Positions 46,690-59,317 of a DNA stretch of 64,000 nt are shown here, piece by piece (the first letter of the stretch is position 1; each line of letters opens with the position of its first letter). Source of the stretch: Rhynchospora pubera. Taxonomy: Eukaryota; Streptophyta; Magnoliopsida; Poales; Cyperaceae. A model generated the notes under the pieces. It saw nothing but the letters and a program-made list of their open reading frames with translations. It had not been told where the DNA came from and ran no database searches. The DNA lies in assembly GCA_028095005.1 (NCBI GenBank), contig CM051460.1:114301039-114365038 (forward strand), given 5' to 3'. Position numbers and translations under genes: made by a program.

Positions 46690-48090
46690 GACGGCATGCT
46701 TGCCACTACGCAATTAAATTTAAATTAAAGTACGAGTAAAATTTGTTTTGATTTTAAAATTGAGAGTATGTGCCTCTGGAGAAAAATGAATTGAAATTAA
46801 AATTGAAAGTTTAATTTACAACCCTCGTCAATGAAGATACCGGTCTATATGGAATACGTCAATTTGAAACTCAAAATTGACGGGGATTTATGGGAAAAAT
46901 TTGTCTGAATCATTTCTTTACTAAAAACAAACTAGAAATTGTAATATTTTTATTAGAGAGCTCAATTATCAACTTCAGTACAGGTTAAAATCCTAAGGAA
47001 AATAAGAGCCCTTGGAAACAAAAGCCTACAAACTAGAAGCGAAGAAAAGTAGCATTACAAAAATGTTTGGAAATTTAAATATGATTGTTGAAGCTGACTG
47101 TTGAGATTTTAAGTTGCCGAATAGAAATTAGATTTAAAACTTAAATTCTATTTTACATTTTTTTTATAAAGTTTTTGTTTGATTTGAACTGCATTTGATT
47201 TTCATCAAATGGTTTGGATGTAAAGTTAGACGTGTAAATAATTATGACACGGCTCTATCATTATTCATTTTTTTTTCGATACAACGGCTCTATCATTATT
47301 CATTAACAACAACACAACTGCGGAAGTCGGCTTCACAGTTTATGGTTTTCACCAAATCTCGTACCATCTTGTAACGTCACCCCGTCAAAATAGATAACAT
47401 AATCATTCGTGACTATTTCTACAAGCATTATTTTTTTTTAAAGAAAATTTTGCAGTGTACTAAAAAATTTTCTTATTGATTATGTTTTAGACCTACTTTA
47501 ACGATTTATCCTATTTCTATTTACATGTTTTTTTTTTCTAGAGGTGCTTTCTTTTTTCGTAGCATCATCTTCATGAAATTGTAATAATTATTTTTTACAC
47601 TGCATTTAAATAGACGAGAAAGTATATAAAATATTTTTTTATTTGGATGTAAGAAAATTACAAATATAAATTTTAACGAGGGAAAGTGTCTTCCTCATGC
47701 TTTTCTCTCCTATACAATTATTTTTCTCCTAGATTAGAGAATTATGGAGAGAGAAAATCCCCCCCCCCCCCCTCCTTGCTAGTAGTTTTTGTTTTATTTT
47801 CTCTCATTTTAACGAAACCATCAAAACAGAAATAATTTTTTTCCCCTTCCCTTGAATTAATTATCCAAGCATAAAAATGTTAAATAATTTTTCATCTCAA
47901 TCCATCCTGTAGATTCCTTTCCCTCCTATATTTCTCATTCATTTCTTTTACCTCTATGTTAATCACCACGGTTAGTTGCTTGTTCGCTAAATTTTAAATT
48001 TCATAATTATTGAGAAAATTAACATAACGAAAAGTTTATTAGTAAATTATAAAACTTCAAATATTTTTTTCAAAATTTTGAGTTGTTAGG
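46690..48090. other. AT-rich intergenic, nothing recognised
   Basis: Contains homopolymer runs, including a C run at 47759-47771, and no supported gene or mobile element. Confidence 0.5.
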
Positions 48091-48099
48091 CGGAGATAA

Positions 48100-48770
48100 C
48101 AACTATTTTGATATAAAGAATTAAATAAATAAGATAGTAACAATTATACAATTTGTAAAAAATCTACTGCATATGCTTCAAATATATCTTAGCTATTTCG
48201 ATATAAACATAGTAAAAAATTATTATTTTCTGGAATCATCTAAAAACACTTTACTTAAAATGTATATGCAGTTATGCACACAACATGTAAAATAACACGT
48301 CTCATAAAAAGACGCTGAAATTTTTCGTTTTTCGGTGATGCCACTAACCTTTTCCGGCACAAACATCGTAAAAAACAATTATTCTTTATAATCATCCATA
48401 CACTTTATCTCTTACTTCAATTGTATATATGAGTGTATAATAAATAAATAAGATAACGGATGAAATAAACACGCTAAAAAGTTCTGGACGATGCACGGAT
48501 TTTCTCAATACAAACATAATAGAAACTATCTCTAGAATTATCTACAATTACAAACACTTGTTTGAAATATATGTGCACGCAATAAATAAGATAACGCATC
48601 ACATAAACGCCAAAAATTATTGATGACGCCACCGGATTTTTCAATATAAACATTAAAAAAAGCGATTGTTTCTAGAATCATCCACAGACACTTACTTAAA
48701 ATATATACCTACACTGCTACACAATAAATAAGGTAAAACAATCCATAAAATTCTCGTTGTGGTACCACTG
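48100..48770. repeat. Degenerate tandem repeat block, right of the F-box gene
   Basis: About four to five units of 130-150 bp with the same word order as the block at 43470-44320: ATGCACGCAATAAATAAG, CGCATCACATAAACGCCAAA, TGACGCCACCG, then TTTCTAGAATCATCCA. A further partial unit may lie at 49680-49790. Confidence 0.6.
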
Positions 48771-48824
48771 ACGTCTCAGTTCTCAACCTCTCATCATCGT
48801 GATCAATAAATGAAGGATTAATTA

Positions 48825-49650
48825 GATTTATGTCATTCGAAATTAAGTAAAATATCATCACTAAATAAAAATTTAGTTTTATATCATTACAAAATAGTAA
48901 AAATTAGTTTTTTGTCACCGAAAAATTCATTTGCCAATTATGTCCTTTTAAATATGCCACTGCAAAAATTTAAAAGTAGAAAAATATCATCGCTAAATGA
49001 CAAATTTATTTTATGCCACTAAAAAAATTTGAAATTAGAAAAATACCATTGCTAAATGACAAATTAGTTTTATGCCACTACAAAACTTTGAAATTAGAAA
49101 AATATCATGTATTCTGATATAAAATGATTTCTAAGAATGTTTTGTGAATGTGTGTATTTCAATCTAAGGCAAAGCTACTGTATTTATTTCAAAATAATTC
49201 AAACAAAAATTATTTATATGTTTGGATGGAGAATGTAATAATGAAAATAATGTTAGGTAAATTATATTTTATACGGATTAACAAAACAATGTGAATTTTT
49301 TTTTAACGTCAAACTAAAGGGGATTATTAATTTAAAAAATAACAACCATCTTAATGATTGCCGTATAAATTATGCCAAGCTATATAGAGAGGTAGCATTT
49401 GGAAATTTTTAGTTTTTTTTTCACCGTAATTTTTTGAGTTTATTAAAAGGATAGTTTGGGAATTTTTAAAAATAATGAGAGATTTCAGGATGTCATTTTT
49501 AGTATTTAATCATTTTAGGAATAAGATAATGACATATATCTAATTTACACAATTTTATGACGGTATAAATCTAATTAACAATCTAACAGTGACATATTTC
49601 TAATTAACTATTTTAAACAGTGGCATAAAACCAATTAATCCACAAATAAA
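48825..49650. repeat. Repeat with inverted ends and a ~60-bp tandem core
   Basis: The left end GGATTAATTAGATTTATG and the right end (complement) TGGATTAATTGGTTTTATG are inverted. Inside, a unit of about 60 bp containing AATATCATCGCTAAATGACA and TTTTATGCCACTA occurs about three times (48983-49105). It may be a non-autonomous element. No target duplication was identified. Confidence 0.5.
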
Positions 49651-50409
49651 AGAGTTCATTCAGCAAACTTACTCGGTAATTAATACCACCGACTTCTTCA
49701 ATAAACTATCGACATTTCATCTGAAAAATATACACGCCAGAAATAAATAAAATAATACATTCATAAAAAAACAACAAATTATTTAATAAACTGTAGAATC
49801 AAGTTTATTCTAAATTTCACTGTTTTGCAACGAACTACCATCTGAAATTTTTTTTTTAAAGAACCGATACAAAGCCATAAAAGTTGAAATGAATTTATAT
49901 TCACAAATAAATTAAAATGTACGTAAAAAAAATGAATTTTTTTCCTTATTAGGTGGCGTTAGCAGGAACTAGGCTAGGATATATTTCTTTTACTACTTTT
50001 GTAAACCAATCTGAGAATTAATAAAGAGAAATTTTAACTTTTCTACGCTGTGACTGTATTTGTGCGTGTTTATATTTTTGTTAGTCAGCAACAGGTGATA
50101 TCTATAATCGATGATCTATAATCAATAATCTATAATATAATTATTAATTAATTAATAAAACCCGTGATTTTTGTTTCTCTATTTTGACCGCTTTTTGCAC
50201 TGTCTATTTTATGTCAAATATAAATTTTCTATAACTAAAAATAGTTATATTTTTATTAAATATATTTTTTATTATCATTTAAAAAATACATAAAACAACG
50301 AAATTGCGACTGCCGTATGCCCGTATCTAGTATCTATTATTTCCGATGCAAATGGAAAAGGATATCGTTTTATTTCCTTTTAATTGAACTGAGGTGCATC
50401 TGCATTAAA

Positions 50410-50593
50410 CAGGGGCGGAGGCAGTGGGAGTGCGGGCACGGGCTTTTGCAACCCATGATTTGAAATTTCAGTGCATTAGTATTACTAATTTTTATAATAT
50501 TATATAGATATTAAGCCATTTGCGCCCCCCCCCCCCAGTTATTAAAAACTGCACATTTGCTCTCCTAGATTATTTTTTTTGGCTCCGCCCCTG
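50410..50593. mobile_element. hAT-like MITE (CAGGGGCGGA ends)
   Basis: A 184-bp element starting CAGGGGCGGAGGCA and ending (complement) CAGGGGCGGAGCCA, a common plant hAT terminus. The right flank TCTGCATA resembles TCTGCATT a few bases before the left end, so the 8-bp duplication is imperfect. Confidence 0.75.
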
Positions 50594-51065
50594 TCTGCAT
50601 AGGATAGATTCGGAATGTCAAATTTAATCGTACCTCTTCAAATTTTGTTGAAATCTCAGATTACATTACTTCCGAGTGTTGACCACCAGAAGCAAATTTT
50701 AAAAGTTCAAACACACTTTTAGATCGTTGGAATTTAATTATATTTATATCAAATAACCCGGATGATTCTCCGGAGAGGCGACCAACGGGGAACAGATTCC
50801 ATGAATCGGGTGCTAAATGGATCTTCGTGCAATCCATGACCCATTCCTTCTCAGTTCGCAGTCGCACTTTCCGTTCCGGTTCCGGTGCTTTTGAAAAAAT
50901 GCTGCTTTTCCCAAGAGGAAGGAGACATTCAAGCCTTTGTCAACTTTACACAGAGAAAGCGCGATGTAGATCGTACCGTTCGATCAACAATAAGAATAGA
51001 ATGGACGGTAGGGATTGAAAAGAAGGATCCCGATTTTGCTCCAGCAAATTAAGAACAGCGGATTA

Positions 51066-51115
51066 CTCCCACGAGGACGTCGAGGAGGTTTCTTCAAAAA
51101 AAAAAAAAAAAAAAA
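51066..51115 (+). mobile_element. Tiny poly(A)-tailed retroposed insertion
   Basis: ACAGCGGATTA is present exactly at 51055-51065 and again at 51116-51126. Between them lie a 30-nt body and about 20 A residues. The target duplication plus A tail is the signature of LINE-mediated insertion of a very short RNA. Confidence 0.75.
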
Positions 51116-51129
51116 ACAGCGGATTATAC

Positions 51130-52190
51130 GGAGGAGGCCTTGGAATTATCTACAGCGTGGGTCCCACTGGGCGACGAAGAGGATGAGGCGGAGGGCCTAC
51201 AGTTACAGATGTTGTCGTGCTAATCTTTTCACTGTTTTCATGGGACCCACTTCTGCCGTCCATTTGATTCTTCTTCTAGAAGAAGATAATTTGGAGCTTT
51301 GTGAGCTTTACTGCAACTACTAGCATAAAAAATGCTCTGAAGTGAGAACTGCTCTCTCCAGTTTTTCATCACGACCGTCCGATCTAATTTTTACGGTTAA
51401 GATTTACGGACCGTACAGATCTGATATTAATCACGAGACATTCATCATTGATCGGACGATTATGATCAGTTCTATGCAGTAGAAGATATCAATTCACTGA
51501 GTACGAGTCACCGCTAAAGAGGACGCTCGGTGCTATTTTACTATTCTAGACCGTCCGATTTTGATCCAACGATAAAGGATTGGCGTAATCCATGGTTTGT
51601 TCTTGTAAGAACCAAGATCCTATATCTAATCCAAAAACTCTTTCATCATTCCTTTTTTTCCCATCCATACGTGATATATTACTTGAAGATGATTGTTTCA
51701 TTTAAATTTGATTTAATCAGAAAATGCATTACATTCACGGAAAGTTTTTTTTTTTCAATTTTAAAGTTGCATGCTTTGTTACAGTTCTAGACATCATTCA
51801 AGTGAACTATCAATATATTAATTAGCAAATGAAAGGGACAGACATGCTACGACCTAAAAGAAAAAGAAGAAGAGAGACAATTAAAAAAATCTCTTGATAT
51901 AAAATCGAAGCAGATAGAATTAATTGATGATTATTTTACACATCGTCCATTTGTCCCTTGTACTCCCACCAACAGAAGCTTCTAAAGATAATGCGCGGTG
52001 GGAGCAAAATTTAATGCTTTTTATTCCTTTTGGATAAAGCATCATAACTTTTAGCAATAGTTTTCAATATGGTACCAGTTTGCATGTGGGTCTATCATCT
52101 ATGTGCTGTCCAGTGCCTCTAATCGCCTTTGTTTCCATAGATGAAGAGATATCATAAAACCAATCAATCAAAATCAAAGAATCTCCAATT
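51130..52190. other. Intergenic, GC-richer start, no gene recognised
   Basis: Positions 50640-51320 are less AT-rich than the surroundings and hold several open frames of 60-100 codons, none with a recognisable domain or supported splice pattern. Short GACCGTCCGAT words near 51365 and 51545 suggest another small repeat. Confidence 0.4.
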
Positions 52191-52198
52191 TGCTCTAA

Positions 52199-52355
52199 GC
52201 TTGCGTTTGGATTGTTGGAAGAAAGAAAAAGAAGAAGGAAGAAGAAGAAAAAAAATTATAAATAATTCAAACTCTTCACAAAGTTACACACTTCCCAATA
52301 CTTCTTCCCACTTCTTCCCTTCTTCCCTTCTTCCCACACCTATCCAAACGCACCC
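52199..52355. mobile_element. Tourist-like MITE, copy B
   Basis: A 157-bp element with ends GCTTGCGTTTGGAT and ATCCAAACGCACCC, flanked by TAA on both sides (52196-52198, 52356-52358). The TAA target duplication is the typical PIF/Harbinger preference. Orientation is opposite to copy A at 34572. Confidence 0.85.
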
Positions 52356-53370
52356 TAAGATATTTTTCCTTACTAGATATAGAATACGAGCAAGATCCAT
52401 AGTTTTTATGATGTATGCTTTATATAAATATTATATAACAGGAAAGCACTAATTTTTACCAGTAGTTGCAGATATGAACATTAATTTTGAATTTAGTATC
52501 TTTTAATAGTTTATTTTTTGTTTCCCAGGTCCAATACTAAACTTGTTGAAAAAAAGTGTATTTTGTTGGGTAAGTCAATTCAAACCAAGATCATATGGAA
52601 ACACAATTTAATTGCCTATTTCCACAGGATATGAACAGTACTAAGGCTAAGGTTTTCTCTATGTCGCCTTAACTGAGCGGAGGCACGCCTTTACAATTAA
52701 GAGGGGATCCCCATAGTAGGCTTAGGGTTGAGGATTTTAGGAAGCTCAGGGACCTAATTGTAAAAAATGTGCGTTTATATGAAGAAGAATTAAATAATCA
52801 TATTTGGAGTTAATACTGAATCGTTGGATGTTAGTCGCTATAAATTAATTATAGTTGTTAGGATTTGAGGATACATTGCCAGCACTGATTTCTTATACTA
52901 GTGTGCTATCCTCCATTTCATTAGACATGGATTTCAGTTTCACTGTTAACATAGCATGGAGATGTTAGCTACAGTTGTGATGTTGGTAACAAATGAGATT
53001 TTTGTTAGTTTAGTTGGCTATGGATAGATGAATTTTGTCTCTTGTGATTTAATTTTGAGGACCTCATTTATTGTACTTTGTTTCTAAAATTAGGATCCTA
53101 TTGGAAGTTGCAATATCTTATGGTTGGGAAAGAGTTCTCGTTCCAAATATTTCAATTTGTGGTAGTTACATTATCAGGAATAACATTAAATACGACTGAT
53201 GTTTTTTTAATTTATTTGAAGGATGTAGTTTCATTTTATTTAGCCCAATAATAGTTTTTGTAACACTATCAGATCACATCTCTTTGGGAAAGGGAAAGCC
53301 ATTCCTAATTTGCTTGTCCATCATCAAAAAGGTAAAAAAGAAAGAACACAGGAGGAAAAGTATCACTATC

Positions 53371-53525
53371 GGGTGTGTTTGGATCGTTGGAAGAAAGAAG
53401 AAAAAGAAGGAAGAAGAAGAAAAAAAAATTATAAACAATTCAAACTCTTCACAAAGTTACACACTTCCCAATACTTCTTCCCACTTCTTCCCTTCTTCCC
53501 TTCTTCCCACACATATCCAAACGCA
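53371..53525. mobile_element. Tourist-like MITE, copy C
   Basis: Starts GGGTGTGTTTGGATCG, and its body is nearly identical to copy B. The right end stops at ATCCAAACGCA, lacking the last three bases. ATC flanks both sides (53368-53370, 53526-53528). Confidence 0.78.
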
Positions 53526-54270
53526 ATCATGTATCATAAACTAAAGAAAGTATTTGAGGCACGTTTGCATATTGATTTTACTAGCATTAACTTTTTAATT
53601 ATCTAATTATTTTATTTGACAAGCATTATAATTTAGAAGGCACCATTAACATCTTGTCATTATGTGTATCCAATGAGTCGAAGTCAATGGCATTTTTCTA
53701 AAGTAATATTTTGGATGATGAGATCCAGGATTTAAATCTGAGTTGATGAGACAACCAATAGGTTTATTTTATAGCAATTGGGTTTTAGATACAACAAAAC
53801 GAACTTGACAACAGCCGACAAGATTCAATTAATTCAAAAATAGATTTTCATTCCTAACCTTGCATCATCATGATTTTTTGAAATGACAGCTTAATTAGTC
53901 GTCGACTCCAGGCGGCACTAGAAATATATATTTTGTCATAAAATTTTGATAAGAACGAAGATTGTTTATATGAAAAATATTAGGCTAAGCAAGCCCACTA
54001 TATTACTCTAAGAAACAAACCAAAGGATAATCCTCAAAAAAATTCAAGAAAAAAAAAGGAAGGCATCAAGGCAAGAAGTAACCGCCAACTGTGGGGGTCT
54101 GACAGTAGGTCCCTCCATGAGAACGAGACTGTACTGGTTTACTGTTAGTTTGAATAACAGTATATTTTGCTGTTGTTAGACCACATTTGTAAAGGGTTAA
54201 CATACTTAATTTAAAGAAGAGTTAATGAAATACCGAACAACCAAAATAGAAAGATCGCGTCAAGGCATCA

Positions 54271-54690
54271 AGTTCTTTTTTTTTTTTTTTGCAAAAACTT
54301 TTTATTAAGATAAAAAAGTTACAGGGTTTTAGAAAAAGAGATAAAAAAGTTCAGAGAGTGAACTTAAAAGGGAAAAAAAAAGAAAGAAAAGAGAAGAAGC
54401 TAAAAAGACCCTATTGAAGAAAAAGAAACATGAATAAATTAAAAGAAAAACCAATAAAAAGTCAACTAGCAGGCAGTCTAGGATCAGCATTGGCAATAGA
54501 AGGATTAAATGTGTGCCCAATTCTTGCAAAGCTTCTTCAGCAACAGTTTTTGGGAATTTTGAGATAGAGGAAAATATTCTTGCACACCTTTCTCTCCAAA
54601 TAAGAAAAGAGGATATGAGCAACATCTCTCTGTTTTTTTTTTTTTTTTTTTTTAAAACAGGGTATGAGAAGAATGTCACTTGGGGCAATG
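54271..54690 (-). pseudogene. 5'-truncated LINE 3' end
   Basis: On the minus strand the frame from about 54620 reads LLISSFLIWRERCARIF and FPKTVAEEALQEL, the end of the zf-RVT region of plant L1-like LINEs. It is followed by a short 3' UTR with TTAATAAAAAGTTTTTGC and a poly(A) tail (T run at 54271-54291 on the plus strand). It has only the last few hundred bases and is dead. A second T run at 54637-54654 lies inside the fragment. Confidence 0.7.
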
Positions 54691-54760
54691 GAGGGAGTAA
54701 AGATGTGAGCAGCCTGACATTCTCCTCAACAGCAACACAGAGTATGCAACAATTAGTTAG

Positions 54761-54916
54761 TTTTTTTAAGATAAATTCGAGGTCTAAGCCACCTAACTTA
54801 TTTTTAAATTAAATGTTTATGAAAGACCCCCCAGCCGAATTTCGAACATGCGATCTTTCACTCAAGGAGTTAAGGTGCATTGTTCTTTGTCACTAGACCA
54901 AGAGCTGGTTCTCAAT
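54761..54916 (-). mobile_element. tRNA-derived SINE (copy 2)
   Basis: Same family as 1146-1303, inverted. AATTAGTTAG is repeated exactly at 54751-54760 and 54917-54926. The A tail is the T run at 54761-54767. The A box (TGGTCTAGTGA) and B box (TGTTCGAAATT) have decayed, so transcription by pol III is unlikely. Confidence 0.88.
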
Positions 54917-54999
54917 AATTAGTTAGTTTATCGGGCTCTCTTTTGAAGATTGGTCAAGTCATCAAACTAGAAAGGATTTTTTAAGTTTTCTACCGAAAA

Positions 55000-56010
55000 A
55001 GCTTCTAAATTTTACATTTTCTTCAACTTCTCATGAAACATCACAACATCAACCGACTTATCACAAATACAAAGACAAAATTTTTTTGTCAATTTTGGAA
55101 GCGTCTTTGGATCGGATGTCAGTATATCAACTTATTAACCCAGTGATATCGCCACATTTTTTTTTTTTTTTCAAAAGTTTTGCATCACGCCTCTCGAAAA
55201 TCGATCAATGGAACTGGCTAATTAAATCTTCAACGTATTTTCCCCCCAATTTAAACATACTTGTGTTTTTTTTATAGTTAGAGACTAATTATAATCAATA
55301 TATTACAATGAATTAATATTTTAGTTGTTCAATAGAGAATATATTTTAAAGTTAAAAAATCAAGGGAAAATTGAACCCACAGGTATTCAATCAATAAATA
55401 TTATTTTAATCAGTAAAAAAAAAAATTATTGATCCCTCAGATTCTCTTTTAGAGAACTGGCATATTTAAATTTCCAACGTTTTATTTAATTTTCTAAATA
55501 ATTTTTTCTACCGGACAAATGAGTAATTAGTGTGAGAACAGAATACTCATTTAGTACAAAATCTGATCTTTCTATTATCTTTTTGTGGAATTGAAGGTAA
55601 ATTAGATGCTTCTGAACAGAATCTGGAATTTTCGCCTATGATCTACATACTAATAATACATCTGGTTTTTCTTGTTTCAAATTGAGGTGTCACCAAATCA
55701 TAACTCTTCCTAAATGATATACGTAAATATTTCTTATGAAATTTGTCTTCTTGTATTCAACCAATAATAGTCGCAGTGAAGGCCATGGATGACAAAATAG
55801 TTATCAAAATAGAAGATAAAAAGAAAAGGACGACAGTGTCTCTTTCAGTGCAGGAATTTATATTAATTTATTTGTGTAAAATAATCAGGGACATCAGGAA
55901 GCATATGAAAATAAATAAACCGCGTTTGTACATAGGTGGCACTTATCCTCATTGATGAAACAATAAATGCTATTATGCTACAGAGTAATGACATGGACAC
56001 CTGGCGTCTT
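55000..56010. other. AT-rich intergenic, nothing recognised
   Basis: Short open frames only; none has a recognisable domain. Confidence 0.45.
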
Positions 56011-56014
56011 ACAG

Positions 56015-56338
56015 TAGGGCTGTCAAAAACCATCCGTTTCGGACATTTTCATTCCGTTCCATCCGTACAGAACGTTAAACGAAATAAAAAAATCTGTTTT
56101 GTTTTTGAAAACGAAACGAAAACGAAATTGAAATATATAAACGTTACTGAAGCGGAACAAAATGGAATACAAAAATGGGCTGAAATTAAATGGTAAATGA
56201 AGGACAGAACGGTAAACGAAACAGTTTTCTATTTCATTGGCTGAAACGGAACGGAATTCTTGTCTATTTCATTGGCTAGAACGGAACGAAAATAAAATCC
56301 TTGGCTTCCGTGCATGTTATGCACGTTTGACAGCCCTA
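56015..56338. mobile_element. hAT-like MITE (TGTCAA family)
   Basis: A 324-bp element with ends TAGGGCTGTCAAA and TTTGACAGCCCTA, a perfect 13-bp inverted repeat. The interior is rich in GAAACGAAAACGAAA-type words in one half and the complement sense in the other. No clear target duplication. Confidence 0.75.
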
Positions 56339-57126
56339 TCAGACATACTCATTATTTATCAAGTATAAATTTTCTTAATTAAAATAATTTTAGTTTTTCT
56401 TATCTTGTACCAGTTCTCGATGGTTTCCCCCATTTCATCATTTTTTATATTGTCCGGCTTTATATTAAATAAACTGAAAGATTTATAAATACAAACTCAT
56501 TATTCGTAAAGTAGATTCATTTGAAGTTTTGAACTCGATTTAACAGATTTTATGATTAAATTCACAAATTACTTCCTTCAATTTATGCTCCCACAAATTT
56601 CTTCCTGAACTTAAAACAAGGTTAATTTAGATTTCTTTTTTGTGACAAAGGAGAAACTTTTTATGTTTACTCTTGAACAATTGTAACTCTGAAGATGTCA
56701 ATGCACCCTAACGAAAACTAATGTTACATAATTATTATAGGACTGGTACTGCTTAGCACTTTCAAGAATGTATGATTTATGTCGGTTTCAATCGTTTATG
56801 CTGATAGCTAAAGTCAAAAGTATAGCTTGTACCAGACGATTATTTTTCTTATTTTGTAGCTCTTTAAAAAAGGACTATATGAACATCCTCAGTGCAATCA
56901 AAGCTTCTTATTTAACAATGATATTTTTATTGTACCTGGTCAAATCCGTCTAGGGAGGGGGTATGGGTATCCAGTTTATGACCTTTCAATAGAACCAGCC
57001 ATAGTTGCAGATTAATTATGTCCAATTTGAACCCCCAAAAGTCTGTGGGACGGATTCTACATGAATCCAATGAGGGACGCTGAAATGTCGGAAAACAATG
57101 TACTCCGTAATAATATATATATAGAG

Positions 57127-59317
57127 AGAATGGCTATACTACTGTGCATATGTAAATTAGTTTTGTAGGCTAGATTTTTAGACTGTTGAATTCTTTCAAG
57201 ATCCGTGTAAAGATTTTAATCGATGGAGGAGATATAGGCGCTGAGCTCCTCCTTCAGTTAATATTTTCCGTGCTACCTCTGTTAAATTCTCCGTCTGTCT
57301 TCACAATCTTTCGCCCAATCCCAAATTTTCGCTGGCGTGTTCTCCCTCCGAGCTCCTACGTTCGATTTCCTTCGAAACCCTCGACTCGGTTTCTTTGCCT
57401 CCGCTCCCTTTTTCGCTGTGCGTCAATCAGCACCTTCGCCTCTTCTTCTCACGAGCATCTCCGCTAAACCTATCGGACGGGAGGAGTAAAATCTTAAGCT
57501 GTGCTCTTGCCAGATCGGCACCTTCTTTGCCTCTCTTTTCAACGCAAAAATAATAGGTGACACCTCATCTCTCTGACTCTCTTTCTTTGATTTTCAGACC
57601 AAATTAAAGTAAAAATTGTGAAATTACCAGCACAATAAACAATATAAAAGAGGCATTTGTTTACTAGTTGTAATAAAAATTGTGTAACCAATAATGTGTG
57701 TAACAGTTTTATTGGGAAAGAAACAGTTTTACTAGTTGTTTACAAACCAGCTACTGACTAGCTAATAATTTAGAGCATACATCCAAGCTGGTACATGATA
57801 CCAGCTACTAAACTAACACTAAACCAGATACTGACTAGCTTACATGACCAAATTACAAATCCAACTATAATTAAAACCCAGAATAGAAATTTTATATTTT
57901 TCAACATCAGGAGGACTACATATGGATGGCACCATCCATTAAATTATTTACAACCCAAAGTATTACATTTGAAATATTTCCGATTCGGATTACTCGAAGA
58001 TTTTGACACCTTCACTACTATGTATGCACCACATTTCCAGCACAGAGGGTTTCCTCATTGATTCCAAGAACTTTGATGAGTACTCATTTTGGATTCAATC
58101 GGAAAATACAAAATGTCATGGTAAAAGGAATAAGTTCATGCCTTCGTAGGTACCGATGAATAGTACTAGCCTACAACAGAATGAAAATGCATAAATCAGT
58201 CTTTTAAAGTATGTCTGGTACATGTACAAGTATAGACATCAGAATGAAAATCTAGTTTTTTTAAAGTATTTCTTTACCATACCGCTGATATCAAAGGGAA
58301 AATCTAGTCTTTAAGCAAACTTTTGTTTAGTTAAACCATTTATTTTAATCTCAAGTGAAATAATTTCATTCACACTACTACACCAGACCAGACCCAATTT
58401 ACACCAGACTCAATTTTGTAGCAAAAATTTCGTAATTTGTCACAGCATATGTAGAAGAAATACAAAATCAAAGAATGAAGAAAAATTGAGACGCTTAAGA
58501 ACCTCTGAATAACCTGTTTAAATCGAGAATATATTTAAGAATGGAAAATTTAGGAACTAAGAGAAATTACCGGTCTAGCTCAAGAAAACAAGGGATCTAA
58601 CCTCAATTGAAGGTAGACTTCGTCCAAACGGTATCAATTACCAGAGACCTGAGACCTTCAGCTCAGACGGAGGTCTCGTCGTCGGCAGAGATGAGGTAGC
58701 GGAGGAACGGACCCTGCCTGAAGCTCGCCACAAGACCTGGCCCATGCACGGAACAAGAAAATGCAACACAAGGCTAGAGTGAGGCCGGCAACGAACAAGG
58801 CTAGAGTTATTGGCGTGAAATGAGCAATTTCGAGGCGTCTCTACTGCCAGATCGCGGAGACGGTCAGCGAGGCGCTGAGGCCTGAGGGTTGTTTGTTTTT
58901 TCTTTTATTTTGTTTTGAAGGATAACGAAGGGATTTTAGAAGAGGAGACGGAGAGCTGGAGAGAATTGAAAGAAGGAGACGGGAAAACTGAAAAAAACGG
59001 AGCCCAGCGTGACAAATCTGTTCCGCTCAAATTCATCTGCGCACGGATCTTGAAAGAATCCAACAGTCTAAAAAACTAGCCTACAAGAGGTGTTTGCATA
59101 TGCATAGTAGTATAAATTCAGATCCGCTGCCGCGCGACACAGCGTGTCGCGCGGTACGCTGGCCGTCTGATTAAGATCCAATGGACAAGGGAGCCCCGTG
59201 CATGTAACCTAGATTGATAGGCCCGTAAAAAGTGAACCGTCCGATCAAGATCAGACGGCTCGTAGTGCGCTACACGCTGTGTGGCGCAACAGCAGAGTCG
59301 GATTGTAGTAGTATAGC

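Noticed and set aside
50640..51323. GC-richer segment as a host gene exon
   Set aside because: Open frames are short, interrupted by the retroposed scrap at 51066-51115 and resemble nothing I can name.
53284..53606. Lys/Glu-rich open frames near 53.3 and 52.2 kb
   Set aside because: They read through purine-rich MITE sequence and share no protein family.
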